Shown piece by piece: positions 10,290 to 19,984 of a stretch of DNA of 64,000 nucleotides. The position numbers and the translations under genes were made by a program. Below the pieces are notes generated by a model. The model saw only the letters and a list, made by a program, of their open reading frames with translations, did no database searches and was not told where the DNA came from. This stretch comes from CAVPHV01 sp963821095 (GTDB lineage Bacteria; Actinomycetota; Acidimicrobiia; Spongiisociales; UBA5794): NCBI GenBank assembly GCA_963821095.1, contig CAWGCJ010000004.1:62001-126000 (forward strand). The letters run 5' to 3'. Positions within the stretch are counted from its first letter, which is position 1, and the number at the start of each line of letters is the position of its first letter.

Positions 10290-13200
10290 ATGCTGAAGTG
10301 GGTCATCGGATCGAGTCTCAAGTACCGGTATCTGGTGATGGCGCTCGCGGCCGGGCTGATGTTCTTCGGCGTCCAGCAGCTCCGCAACACCCAGGTGGAC
10401 GTGTTCCCCGAGTTTGCGCCACCGCGGGTCGAGGTCCAGACCCCGTCGCTGGGGCTGTCGGCCACGGAGGTCGAGTCTCTCGTCACCATTCCCCTCGAGC
10501 AGAGCCTCGCCGGGATTCCCGGACTCGACGAAATGCGCTCGACGTCGGTCGAGGGCCTCTCGTCCGATCCTGCTCATCTTCGACCGCGGACCGACCTGCT
10601 GACCGCGCGTCAGCTCGTGAGCGAGCGGATCGCCATCGTCGCTCCAACGCTGCCGACGTGGGCGAGCCCGCCGTTCATGATCCAGCCGCTGTCCTCGACC
10701 AGCCGGGTGATGAAGATCGGGCTGACCTCCGCCGACCCCGAACTCGACCTGATCGACATGTCGATGATCTCCTATTGGACGATCCGCGCCCGACTGTTGC
10801 GGGTACCCGGGGTGGCCAACGTTCCGATCTGGGGTGAGCGCTCGAGATGCTGCAGGTGCAGGTCGACCCGGAGCGGCTTCGGCAGCAGGGCGTAACCCTC
10901 GAGAACGTGGCAAACGTCACCGCCGACGCTCTCGACGCAGGGCTTCTCCAGTACTCCGACGGTCACGTCATCGGCAAAGGTGGATGGCGTCGAGACCAAC
11001 GGTGAGCGGCTGAGCGTCCGGCACGTCCCCGGGATCGTCACCGCCGAAGACCTCGCTCAGGTGCCGATCAAGACCAACACCGGCGAGACGCTCGCAGCTC
11101 CGAGACGTTGCCGATCTCGATCGGGATCACCAGCAGCTGCTCGGCGACGCCGTCATCAACGACGGCCCCGGGCTGATGCTCATCGTCGAGAAACTTCCCT
11201 GGGCCAATACACTCGAGGTGACCCGTGGAGTCGAGGAGGCGCTGGCCGAGCTCGAGCCCGGGCTCGACGGGATTGACGTCGACGCCGAGATCTTCCGTCC
11301 GGCCACCTTCATCGAAGAGTCCATCAGCAATCTGTCGGGCGCCATGTTCATGGGCGCCATCCTGATGATCCTGATGTTGAGCCTGTTCCTCTTCGAGTGG
11401 CGAACGGCTCTCATCAGCGTTGTCGCCATCCCGCTTTCGCTCGTTGTCGCCGGCCTCGTTCTTCATGCAGCGGCGCGACGATCAACACGATGATCCTGGC
11501 CGGGTTTGTGATCGCTCTAGGGGACATCGTCGACGACGCCATCATCGACATCGAGAACATCGTGCGTCGCTTGCGACAACACCGCGCGGAGGGCGGGACG
11601 AGTCGACCGCCCGCGTGATCCTGGATGCCTCGCTCGAGGTGCGCAGCGCCATCGTCTACGCCACGTTGATCGAGATCGTGGCGATCCTGCCGATCTTCAT
11701 GCTGACCGGGCTGTCCGGTGCGTTCTTCCGCCCGCTGGCAACCTCCTACGCCTTGGCGCTGCTGGCCTCGATGCTCGTGGCCCTGACGGTGACACCGGCG
11801 TTGAGCTTGATCTTCTTCCGCAACCCACGGTCGCTCAACCATCGGGAGTCGCCGGTCGTTCCGCCGCTCAAGCGGGCCTACGTGCGGGTGCTCGAACCCA
11901 TCGTGCAACCGCCCGCAGGGTGCATACGCCGCGGTCGCCGTCGTCACAGTGGTCGGGATCGTCCTGACCCCGTTCCTGGGTCAATCGCTGCTGCCGGACT
12001 TCAAGGAGCGGGACTTCCTGATGCACTGGCTGACACGACCGGGCACCGGGCAAGTCGAGATGGTCAGGATCACCGAACAGGTGAACAGGGAGCTCTTGAC
12101 GATTCCGGGAGTGCGCAACGCCGGATCGCACATTGGTCAAGCTCTCCTCATGGATGAGGTCGTCGGGGTGGACTTCGGTGAGAACTGGGTGAGCGTTGAC
12201 CCTGCCGTCGACTACGACGACACCGTGGCTGCCATCCAGGCAACGGTGGACGGCTACCCGGGGCTGTATCGCGACGTCCAGACCTACCTGAAGGAACGTA
12301 TCCGAGAGGTACTCACCGGATCGAGCGAGCCCATCACGATTCGGGTGTTCGGACGGACCTCGAGCTGCTGCGTCACCAAGCCGATGAGGTGAACGAGATC
12401 CTGGGCTCGATACCGGGCGTCACCGAGAACCATGTCGAGCATCAGCTCGACATCCCACAGGTTCCGTCGAAGTCGATCTCGACGCTGCCAAGGAGTTTGG
12501 AATCAAGCCGGGGGATGTCCGTCGGGCGGCGGCTCGACTGATCGCCGGCGAGGAGGCTGGGGATCTCTTCAGCGAAGGCAAGGCATACGACGTTCAGGTG
12601 TGGAGCACGCCGGAGACGAGACAGAGCCTGACCGATGTGCAGAACCTGCTGCTGGATACGCCGAGCGGCGAATACGTTCGGCTCCAGGACGTCGCCCATG
12701 TCGACGTGGTTCCCGTGCCGAACAAGGTCAAGCACCACGATCTCTCGCGGAGCTTGGATGTCGGGGCGAACCTCGACGGCACCCGCGACCTCGGGTCCGT
12801 TGTCGCCGAATTGGATACCCGTCTCAAGAGCATTCGAGTGGCCCGCCGGGTTCCGGGCCGAATTGCTCGGAGAGTTTGCCGAGCGACAAGCTGCCTCGGG
12901 GCGGCTGTGGACGTTCGCCATCGTTGCCGCGATCGGGGTCTTTCTCCTGCTGCAGGCATCGTTCGCAAGCGCCCGGCTCGCCCTGCTCACCTTCCTCACC
13001 TTGCCGATCGCGCTTGTGGGAGGCGTCATTGCGGCCGCCATCGGTGGCGGCGTGTTGTCGCTCGGCTCGCTGGTGGGGTTCTTCACCGTCCTCGGCATTG
13101 TTGCCCGCAACGGGATCATGCTGATCAGCCACTATGAGCACCTCGAGGACGAGGAAGGCATGCCCTTCGGGAAGGCTCTGGTGCTGCGGGGGGCTCAAGA

Positions 13201-13435
13201 GCGGCTGATTCCGATCTCGATGACCGTGCTGACGACGGGCCTTGCGTTGGTCCCGCTCATCATCGGCGGGTCCATTCCCGGGCAAGAGATCGAGTACCCG
13301 ATGGCGATCGTGATCCTCGGGGGTCTGATCACGGCGACTCTGCTCAACCTTCTCGTCGTTCCCAGCCTCTACCTCAGGTTTGCCAAGCCCAAGGGGTGGA
13401 AGCCGGCTCCGACCACCGCCGAGGCAACACAATGA
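10290..13435 (+). CDS. RND efflux transporter permease 2 (CzcA/CusA-like), frameshifted
   Basis: Second RND permease, paralogous to the first. The opening MLKWVIGSSLKYRYLVMALA, then VFPEFAPPRVEVQTPSLGLS, aligns with RND1. The TM4 motif IVDDAIIDIENIVRRLRQH (near 11530-11580) has the acidic pair expected in the proton relay. The end is one clean frame with FFTVLGIVARNGIMLISHYE and IVILGGLITATLLNLLVVPS. Frame changes occur around 10560, 10840, 11100, 11470, 11600, 11930, 12360, 12470 and 12840. Its stop TGA overlaps an ATG at 13432, but the next real gene starts further on. Heavy-metal or organic substrates cannot be told apart. Confidence 0.77.
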
Positions 13436-13497
13436 GCATTCTGAGGACCGCAGACGATCTTTGGTCGGGTTCTCGGCCGTGTGAAGGAGACGGCCAG

Positions 13498-15224
13498 ATG
13501 AGGCGACTAACCGGTCTCGCCGCCTTCAGCACTCTGTTGCTGGCAGTAGCCGGCTGCGGAGCCGAGCCGGTCGAATCGGCGCCGAAGAGTATGCCCACCC
13601 TGGTGACGACGTCGATCGCTCCGGCGGCGCAGCCCACCCCATCGCTGTGCTCGAGGGTGGAGGGGCCGGGTTGTGTGTTTGATCACGAGAATTTTGATGA
13701 TCCGACGGACATCGACAATGAGTGGTTGCCGATGGTGCCGGGTACGCAGTTGGTCTACGAGGGGACGACGAACGAGGACAACGTCTTGCTCGAGCATCAG
13801 GTCGTGATCACGGTGACTGATTTGACCAAGGTGATCGATGGGATCGAGACGGTGGTGTCGTGGGACTGGATTTCAGTGAGGGAGAGTTGGTCGAGGCCGA
13901 GTTGGCGTTCTTTGCGCAGGACAACGATGGCAATGTGTGGCGGATGGGGGAGCATCCTGAGGAGTATGAGGACGGGGAGTTCGTTGATGCTCCGACCTGG
14001 TTGGCGGGGGTCAATGGGGCCAAGGCGGGTATTTCGATGTTGGCCGAACCGGTGGTTGGGGCGTTGAGCTATTCGCAGGGATGGGCGCCTGACGTCGACT
14101 TCATCGACCGCGGCAAAGTGCAGCGAGAAGGTCAGGAGATCTGCGTCGCGGCCGATTGCCACACCGGCGTCCTCGTCGTTGCCGAGTTCAATACCGACGA
14201 GGCGAACGCACAACAGTTGAAGTACTTCGCACCTGGGGTTGGCAAGTTCGCGTCGGGTGGAGGGGCACCGATGAAGGTCAGGAGGAGCTGGAGTTGGTAT
14301 CGGTGACGCGGTTGAATCCGGGCGCGTTGGTCGACGTCGGAGCGGCGGCATTGCAGTTGGAGACCCACGCCTATGCCATCAACCCGAACGTGTACGGCAG
14401 CTCCGCACCATCGAAGGCTCCGACCACGACAGCGCAGCCCACGCTATCGCTGTGCTCGGGTCTCGAGGGGCCGGGTTGTGTGTTTGATCACGAGAATTTT
14501 GATGATCCGACGGACATCGACAATGAGTGGTTGCCGATGGTGCCGGGTACGCAGTTGGTCTACGAGGGGACCACAAACGAGGACAACATCTTGCTCGAGC
14601 ATCAGGTCGTGATCACGGTGACTGATTTGACCAAGGTGATCGATGGGATCGAGACGGTGGTGTCGTGGGACTGGATTTCAGTGAGGGAGAGTTGGTCGAG
14701 GCCGAGTTGGCGTTTTTTGCGCAGGACAACGATGGCAATGTGTGGCGGATGGGGGAGCATCCTGAGGAGTATGAGGACGGGGAGTTTGTTGATGCTCCGA
14801 CGTGGTTGGCGGGGGTCAATGGGGCCAAGGCGGGTATTTCGATGTTGGCCGAACCGGTGGTCGGGGCGTTGAGCTATTCGCAGGGATGGGCGCCGACGTC
14901 GACTTCATCGACCGCGGCAAAGTGCACGTGACGGGCATCGAAACGTGTGTCCGTTACGGCTGCCTCGAAGATGCTTTGGTTATCGCGGAGTTCAACGTCC
15001 AGGAGTCGAACGCAAAACAGTTGAAGTATTTTGGACCTGGGGTTGGCAATGTCAGCGTCGGGTGGTCCGGTGATGATGCGGGGCAGGAGGAGCTGGAGTT
15101 GGTGTCGGTGACGCGATTGGATCGTACGGCGCGGCGTGAGGTTCAGGCGGCGGCACTCGAGTTGGAGGCCCACGCCTATGAGATAAGCGGCGACGTCTAC
15201 GGCCGGACCGAACCCGCCGAGTGA
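13498..15224 (+). CDS. Lipoprotein with two tandem homologous domains, frameshifted
   Basis: ATG 13498 follows GAAGGAGA and opens a lipoprotein leader (LAAFSTLLLAVAGCG). Two copies of a domain of about 250 residues follow. Each begins GPGCVFDHENFDDPTDIDNE and contains FSEGELVEAELAFFAQDNDG. Each ends with a LKYFAPGVG or LKYFGPGVG turn and ELELVSVTRL. No stop or new leader separates the copies. Each copy carries a frame change at the same place (GTCGTGGGACTGGATT, 13858 and 14663). Others occur near 14270 and 14895. The domain resembles the C-terminal part of the next gene, so this is a small lipoprotein family. Function is unknown. It probably belongs to the RND transcription unit. Confidence 0.7.
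13662..14122 (+). repeat. Long near-identical direct repeat, copy 1 (copy 2 at 14467-14926)
   Basis: About 460 bases of the two lipoprotein domains are almost identical, with roughly nine substitutions and one deleted base. The sequence after each block diverges to clear paralogue level (for example QREGQEICVAADC against HVTGIETCVRYGC). The boundaries are sharp: block 1 ends at 14122 and block 2 at 14926. This is the pattern left by recent gene conversion or a recent partial duplication. Confidence 0.8.
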
Positions 15225-15278
15225 AACTGATGAGGACGCCGAAGGCCGATCGTCGACCTTGGCGTGGGAGGAGTGACC

Positions 15279-15968
15279 ATGAAAGTGTGGTTGACGACTG
15301 CGTTGGTCGTTGCGGTGTTTCTCGTTGGATGCGGCAATGCTGCCAAAGACGCGCTCGAGGGCACTGAGGAGCTCGATACCGCGGTGTGTGACCCGTCGGG
15401 AGGCCCATTCGCTACCGAGATCACAAATCCTTACCTTCCCTACCTTCCGGGCCAGCAGTGGGTGCTCGAGTCGAGCAGCGAGAAGGTGCAGATCACGGTT
15501 CTGGAAGAAACGGAGGTTGTCGCGGGCGTGACAACCCGTGTCGTTGAGGAACGTGAGTGGGTTGGTGGCGAACTCGTGGAGGTGTCGCGCAACTACGTCG
15601 TCCAGGCGCCGGATGGGTCGGTGTGCTATTTCGGTGAAGCAGTCGACGACTACAAGGGCGGTGAACTCTCCGGGCACGGGGGAGCGTGGCGAGCCGGCGA
15701 GAACGGTGCGCTGCCGGGGATTCTGATGCCGGGCGATCCCCGAGTCGGAACATCCCACAAGCAGGAGATCGCGCCGGGCTCCGCGGAGGACGCCGCGATC
15801 ATCGTCGCGATTGGCGAGCCCTACACCGTGCCCGCGGGGACATTTGAGGACACGCTGGAGACCAAGGACGTCGATCCAATCGGCGGCGGAGTAGACCCGA
15901 AACGATACGCCTGCGGTGTTGGTCTCATCGTCGACGAGTCCCTCACTCTCAGGAGCTTCATTGACTGA
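15279..15968 (+). CDS. Lipoprotein of the same family as the upstream tandem protein
   Basis: An intact exported lipoprotein. I chose ATG 15279 over the GTG at 15264 because GGGAGGAG sits at the right spacing before it. The leader is MKVWLTTALVVAVFLVGCG. The mature protein of about 210 residues has a conserved early NPYLPYLPGQQW motif. It ends with TKDVDPIGGGVDPKRYACGV, the counterpart of the APGVG turn in the upstream protein. No catalytic residues are evident. Single-domain and double-domain members next to each other point to local duplication. Function unknown; a cell-surface role is inferred from the lipobox only. Confidence 0.8.
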   Translation: MKVWLTTALVVAVFLVGCGNAAKDALEGTEELDTAVCDPSGGPFATEITNPYLPYLPGQQWVLESSSEKVQITVLEETEVVAGVTTRVVEEREWVGGELVEVSRNYVVQAPDGSVCYFGEAVDDYKGGELSGHGGAWRAGENGALPGILMPGDPRVGTSHKQEIAPGSAEDAAIIVAIGEPYTVPAGTFEDTLETKDVDPIGGGVDPKRYACGVGLIVDESLTLRSFID

Positions 15969-15987
15969 CCAGTTCCCAGCCGGCGTC

Positions 15988-16158
15988 TCACCGTGCGATC
16001 TTGCGTCCGATCACTCGTTTGCGGCGGATGCGCTGCTCGACCTCGTCCGCTGACGCTTGGCCGAGTGACGAACCGGCCGAACCAAGTTGCTGCATTCGCA
16101 GCTTGGCCTTCGCCTCATGGCGGGCATCGTCTTGGTTGCCGCGATCCTCATCTCGCAC
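15988..16158 (-). CDS. Small basic hypothetical protein (56 aa)
   Basis: A short frame with coding-like composition, starting at a GTG after AGGGGAG at good spacing. The product is charged and basic: it reads RDEDRGNQDDARHEAKAKLR near the start and ends EVEQRIRRKRVIGRKIAR. It lies between the converging lipoprotein gene and the papain-fusion gene. I recognise no family, and it may not be expressed. Confidence 0.35.
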   Translation of the reverse strand: MRDEDRGNQDDARHEAKAKLRMQQLGSAGSSLGQASADEVEQRIRRKRVIGRKIAR

Positions 16159-16228
16159 TCGAAGCTCCCCTTCACGCGCCCCATCAGCATTGCAGAATCG
16201 GGCAGGCAACGTCGGGTGGTTGCTCGTA

Positions 16229-18199
16229 CTACGACGCGGCGGCGGCCTGTTCGTCAAACGCCTTGATCGCCGTCTCCGGCACGGTCGGCGCCAACGTTCG
16301 GTTGGTCCCCAAGATCCTGGCAATGGTGGCTTCGAGGGTTGCCATGTCGCTCGAGAAGCCGACGTGGCTAGTCGCCTTCGCGCTCGAATGCTGGGCGGCC
16401 CCTTCCCGCGTCGGGCTGATCACGTAGTCCAGCTTGCCTTTGTCCTTCAGGGTCGCCATTTGGCTGCCGCCCTTGGTGAGGAACTTCTCCATGCCGGAGA
16501 GCGACTCGCCGTCGGGCCGCCAGAGCGGGATGCGAGCCCGCGCCTCGAGAGCATTGGACACCAGATACAGAATCGACTTCTGATAGGGGCCGGCGCTGTC
16601 GTCGCGCTCGAACTGGTCGCGCAGGGCAAAGATGGTCATCCGGTCGATCTTGTTGCGCCCGGCCAGCGCCGCGTAGGTCTCCTTGAACAGCGTCTCGGTA
16701 GCCGCCGGTGCCCACAGATGGCACGAATCGATCGTGAGCCCGAGGCCCTTGCCCCGCACTGGACCGCTGTGGCTCTCGCCTGTTCCGAGGTACGAGGCCA
16801 ACCCGGCCAGCAAGATGCTGCCGGCGCTATGGCCGACAAGGTGGATCTCGAACGGGGCGCGTTTGTGGCTCGCGCCGAGTGCGTTGGCGAGCACTCTGGC
16901 GCCGCCGTCGACGCGCGACGAGGCGCGGATCCCGTTCTCCTTGATCTCGCTCCACCCGGCCTTGGCCAGTCCCGTGTTGCGAGCTGCCGATTCGAGCAGG
17001 TCGTCGACCCGGTCCTGGAGGAAATCGAACGCTCCGCCGGCGGGAGCCTCCGCGCTCCAGCGCTCAAAGAGATCATCGATCATGTTTTTCAGGGTGGAGA
17101 ACCAGTCGGTGTTCCAGATGAAGAACAGCGGGTAGATGTCCCGGTCGAGGAATTGGGTGCGCATCCTGGCGCCCTGACGGACTGCCGTTGATGCCGGTAC
17201 CAGACCGCCGTGGGCGTACATCACGACCCGCCGCGTCGGCCAGTCGGCCGTGTTGGTCTCGAACTGGGCGACTAGAGACTCGATCTCGCGCGCCGTGTTC
17301 CGGTAGGTGCCCGTCGTGGCCAGTTCGCCGTCGTCACCGATCGCGATGACGTGCGGGCGCATGTCTTGGAACGTATAGACGTGCGGCTGCACTTCGTCGG
17401 TGAAGTCCTCGAGGCTCTCGGTCTTGGTGCCGACCGTCACCGGCACCCCGAGTTGGGCAACCCAGGCATCGTTGGCTGACGACAGCCAGTCCTCGTAGGT
17501 GAGCAGCGCAAAGCCGTCCTTCCCCCAGTCTGGGCCCCACGAGTTCTGGATCCAGAAGCCGCGGTGGTCGTACGCAACGAGCGCAAAGGCGTGCCCGCCC
17601 AGCGACTTGGTGCTCGGCGAACGCGGCGTGATGATCCCCGTCTTGGGGTCGGGTTGCTCCCACCCCTCATGCACCACGCCGGTGACGTAGACGACGCCGA
17701 TTTCGGCCAATGCGGTGTGGATCGACACCAATTCCTTGTGGTTGACCCGGTAGTAGGCGCCGAGTGGCCGGGCGGCGGCGTCTGCGATGCGCTCGGGGTT
17801 CAGGTCACCCTTCCGGCCCGGCTTGTACGACCAGAGGTCCTCGGTGCAGACGCCATGTTTGTGCCAGCCCTTCATCGCCCCGCGGGCGCTCGATCCGTCG
17901 TAGTCCTCGCCCTCCCACTCGTCGTAACGGCGGGCCATCTCGTAGAACATCCGGGCGCTGGTCAGCGTCACATCGGGATCGGACTCGCGTCGGCGCAGCA
18001 GGTAGTTGGCCATGGTGGCCAGGCCAAAGCCGGTGCACGCTCCTTCAGCGCCCTGGTCGAGCACGGGAACGCCAAATCGCCGGTAGCGATCGAGTTCCAA
18101 TTGCGGCGGGACCTCTCGCAGCGACGGTTGGTACATCCTGTCGCGGAAGTCGACCGTGTCTGGTCGGGCATTGAACTTGCGATCACCAAAGCCTGTCAT
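16229..18199 (-). CDS. Papain-like (C1) peptidase fused to a lipase-like alpha/beta hydrolase
   Basis: An intact 656-residue two-domain protein with no signal peptide. ATG 18199 follows GGAGGGG. Residues 1-260 form a C1A papain-like domain with an intact catalytic set. Gln49 and Cys55 are in VLDQGAEGACTGFG, His203 in SLGGHAFALVAY and Asn219 in IQNSWGPDWGKDGF. Residues from about 320 form an alpha/beta hydrolase with an oxyanion-hole segment VVMYAHGGLVP and nucleophile elbow VGHSAGS (Ser458). A candidate His lies in TSHVGFSSD near residue 612. Both active sites look functional. The natural role is unknown; a cytosolic enzyme that cleaves peptide or amide and ester bonds is a reasonable inference. 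A relic of the same C-terminus lies at 5921-5985. Confidence 0.85.
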   Translation of the reverse strand: MTGFGDRKFNARPDTVDFRDRMYQPSLREVPPQLELDRYRRFGVPVLDQGAEGACTGFGLATMANYLLRRRESDPDVTLTSARMFYEMARRYDEWEGEDYDGSSARGAMKGWHKHGVCTEDLWSYKPGRKGDLNPERIADAAARPLGAYYRVNHKELVSIHTALAEIGVVYVTGVVHEGWEQPDPKTGIITPRSPSTKSLGGHAFALVAYDHRGFWIQNSWGPDWGKDGFALLTYEDWLSSANDAWVAQLGVPVTVGTKTESLEDFTDEVQPHVYTFQDMRPHVIAIGDDGELATTGTYRNTAREIESLVAQFETNTADWPTRRVVMYAHGGLVPASTAVRQGARMRTQFLDRDIYPLFFIWNTDWFSTLKNMIDDLFERWSAEAPAGGAFDFLQDRVDDLLESAARNTGLAKAGWSEIKENGIRASSRVDGGARVLANALGASHKRAPFEIHLVGHSAGSILLAGLASYLGTGESHSGPVRGKGLGLTIDSCHLWAPAATETLFKETYAALAGRNKIDRMTIFALRDQFERDDSAGPYQKSILYLVSNALEARARIPLWRPDGESLSGMEKFLTKGGSQMATLKDKGKLDYVISPTREGAAQHSSAKATSHVGFSSDMATLEATIARILGTNRTLAPTVPETAIKAFDEQAAAAS

Positions 18200-18436
18200 G
18201 GCTTGTTCCCCTCCTCTGGCATCGAGCGCCGTCCCGAACCGCCCAGGTGGCACATGGCCGTTCAACGCACTGCGGTTGATCGGCTTTCGAGAATCTCGCA
18301 GCGCGAGCTTGTGTTGTTGTCCATGCCCGCACGCAGGGCTCTCAGTTGGTACCGCCGGTCCCGCCCGAGGCACCCTCTCCCGAAACGTACACCAGACGCG
18401 ATCGGCTGGGGAGATCAATTGGTCGGACGGCGACGC

Positions 18437-19585
18437 TCAGGGGACCAGGCTCGTCCCGGCCGAGGCGGTCACCGGCATTGCGGCACCGTCGGTTCCCGTC
18501 GCGGCGCGATAACCATCGAGGGCCTTTGCGGTGAAGGCGTCGACCTGGTCGGCGGCCACGAGGGCAACGACCGAGCCCCCAAAACCGGCCCCCGTCATCC
18601 GGGCCCCAAAACATCCTGGCGCCCGGCGGGCCGCTGCGGCCATGGCGTCCAGCTCAGGCGTGCTCACTTCGTAGTCGGACGCCAGGCTCTCATGCGACGC
18701 GTTCATCAGGGTGCCTGCCAGCTTCAGGTCGTCGCTGCCCAGGGCGGCTGCCGCTCGGAGGGTTGCGGCGTTCTCGTTGAGGACGTGGCGAGCTCGGCGG
18801 TACACCACCGGATCGAGGCGATCGGCGTTGCCGATCAGGGTCTCCATGTCGAGATCTCGCAGAACCGCAACTCCGAAAGCGGCTGCGGCCGTCTCGCAGG
18901 CGGCTCTTCGTTTGTTGTAGGCCGAGTCGACCAACGCTCGGCGCGACATCGTGTCGAGGACCACGACGGCCGCCGCAGGCGGGATCGGGGTGGCGGTTGC
19001 CTCGAGGCTGCGGCAGTCAATCAGCATGGCATGGCCAGGTTGACCGACGGCGCAGATCAGCTGGTCCATGATGCCGCAGTTCATGCCGACCCACTCGTTC
19101 TCGGCCCGCAGGCCCACCAGCGCCATTGCCACAGGGTCCCAGGCAACGTCGCTCACGGTCGAGAACGCCCGGGCCGAGGCGAGTTCGAGGGCAGCCGAAG
19201 ACGACAAGCCGGCACCCGCAGGCAGATCCGACGTCAGGACTCCCTCGAAGCCGTCGAGGATCTTGCCATTTTCGACCAGCGCAAACGCAACTCCCTCGAC
19301 ATAGGCGACCCAGCCGCTGTGGTCTTCCAACCGATCAAGGCTGAACTCGCCCCACTCGTCGGTTAGTTCCGCCCAGATCCGCACCAGCCGGTCGGGGCGA
19401 GGCCGCAAGGCGAGCCAGAGCCCGCGGTCAATGGCGATGGGGAGTACGAACCCGTCCGAGTAGTCGGTGTGGTCCCCGATCAGGTTCACCCGGCCGGGGG
19501 AGCGAACGACCGCGGCTGGGGCCTCGCCGAAGTGGCCCACAAAGCCGGCGACGGCGCGATCCTGCGCGCTGGGTTGCTCAGACAT
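18437..19585 (-). CDS. galK: Galactokinase
   Basis: GHMP-family kinase that phosphorylates galactose at C1 (Leloir pathway) in the cytoplasm. It is intact at 382 residues, the usual length. The galactokinase signature GRVNLIGDHTDYSDGF is near residues 31-46; Asp replaces the common Glu in GEHTDYNDGF. The ATP-binding GHMP motif PAGAGLSSSAALE is near residues 122-134, and the C-terminal motif GARMTGAGFGGSVVAL is present. No galT or galE lies in the window. A tiny upstream reading frame overlaps its start. The assignment to galactose is by family; a related sugar is possible. Confidence 0.92.
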   Translation of the reverse strand: MSEQPSAQDRAVAGFVGHFGEAPAAVVRSPGRVNLIGDHTDYSDGFVLPIAIDRGLWLALRPRPDRLVRIWAELTDEWGEFSLDRLEDHSGWVAYVEGVAFALVENGKILDGFEGVLTSDLPAGAGLSSSAALELASARAFSTVSDVAWDPVAMALVGLRAENEWVGMNCGIMDQLICAVGQPGHAMLIDCRSLEATATPIPPAAAVVVLDTMSRRALVDSAYNKRRAACETAAAAFGVAVLRDLDMETLIGNADRLDPVVYRRARHVLNENAATLRAAAALGSDDLKLAGTLMNASHESLASDYEVSTPELDAMAAAARRAPGCFGARMTGAGFGGSVVALVAADQVDAFTAKALDGYRAATGTDGAAMPVTASAGTSLVP

Positions 19586-19667
19586 CGACGGCCCGCATCA
19601 AATCGGCACGATTCGCCATTGCCAGGAGGCCGTCGGGCGAGACAACGGACCGGTTGGCTTGGCTCAT
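19578..19667 (-). CDS. Possible 29-residue upstream peptide of galK
   Basis: The frame begins ATG 19667 after GGAG and encodes MSQANRSVVSPDGLLAMANR plus nine residues. Its stop TGA falls within the first codons of galK (ATGTCTGA). It could be a coupled leader peptide or a remnant of an upstream gene. Nothing similar is known to me. Confidence 0.3.
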   Translation of the reverse strand: MSQANRSVVSPDGLLAMANRADLMRAVDV

Positions 19668-19701
19668 AGGGGTCTCCGCGGTGGGGTGGCGGCGCTCGAT
19701 G

Positions 19702-19797
19702 TTAGGTGGCCGCAGCGACCGGTCGATCGCTGGTGCGCCAGTGCCGCGCAACGAGAGATTCCCACCGTCTGGCGCCGCCAAGGTAGACCAGATCAAG
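19702..19797 (-). pseudogene. Relic of the 3' end of a 2-oxoacid oxidoreductase beta-subunit gene
   Basis: The minus strand reads LDLVYLGGARRWESLVARHW, then RTSDRPVAAAT and a stop. This aligns with the end of the intact porB product (LDLVRDSVAERWESLVERHQ, then RTSGASAAAR and stop). Over the 69 conserved bases about 50 match, including 17 consecutive ones, and conserved residues mostly use synonymous codons. It is the tail of a paralogue whose body is missing. The amidohydrolase-S41 gene starts 188 bases to the right. Confidence 0.65.
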
Positions 19798-19984
19798 CCA
19801 ACCGGGCCGTCGGTCGCCGACGCCCGATGTGGAATCCGCCCTCCGCTTGCGCCGACCCAGAGGCTGCGGAGCGATTGGAGGCGTAGCATTCCAGCAGCGT
19901 CACTTTGGCGTATCTGAGACGACGATTCAGCGGCACACGGCTGAGGGGTGCGTAGCGGACCACTCGGGCGACGGGAGGATTCCA

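Noticed and set aside
13858..14680. Programmed ribosomal frameshifting at the identical break in both lipoprotein domains
   Set aside because: No slippery heptamer and no downstream pseudoknot signal; similar breaks are widespread in this window, so indel error is simpler.
13662..14926. Long repeats considered as a CRISPR array or insertion sequence ends
   Set aside because: The repeats are two 460-base coding blocks, not short spaced units; no transposase, terminal inverted repeats or cas genes.
17564..19366. 600-codon plus-strand open frame across the papain-fusion and galK genes
   Set aside because: It lies antisense to two intact, motif-bearing genes; the translation is Arg/Gly/His-rich without any domain. 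It is a high-GC shadow frame.
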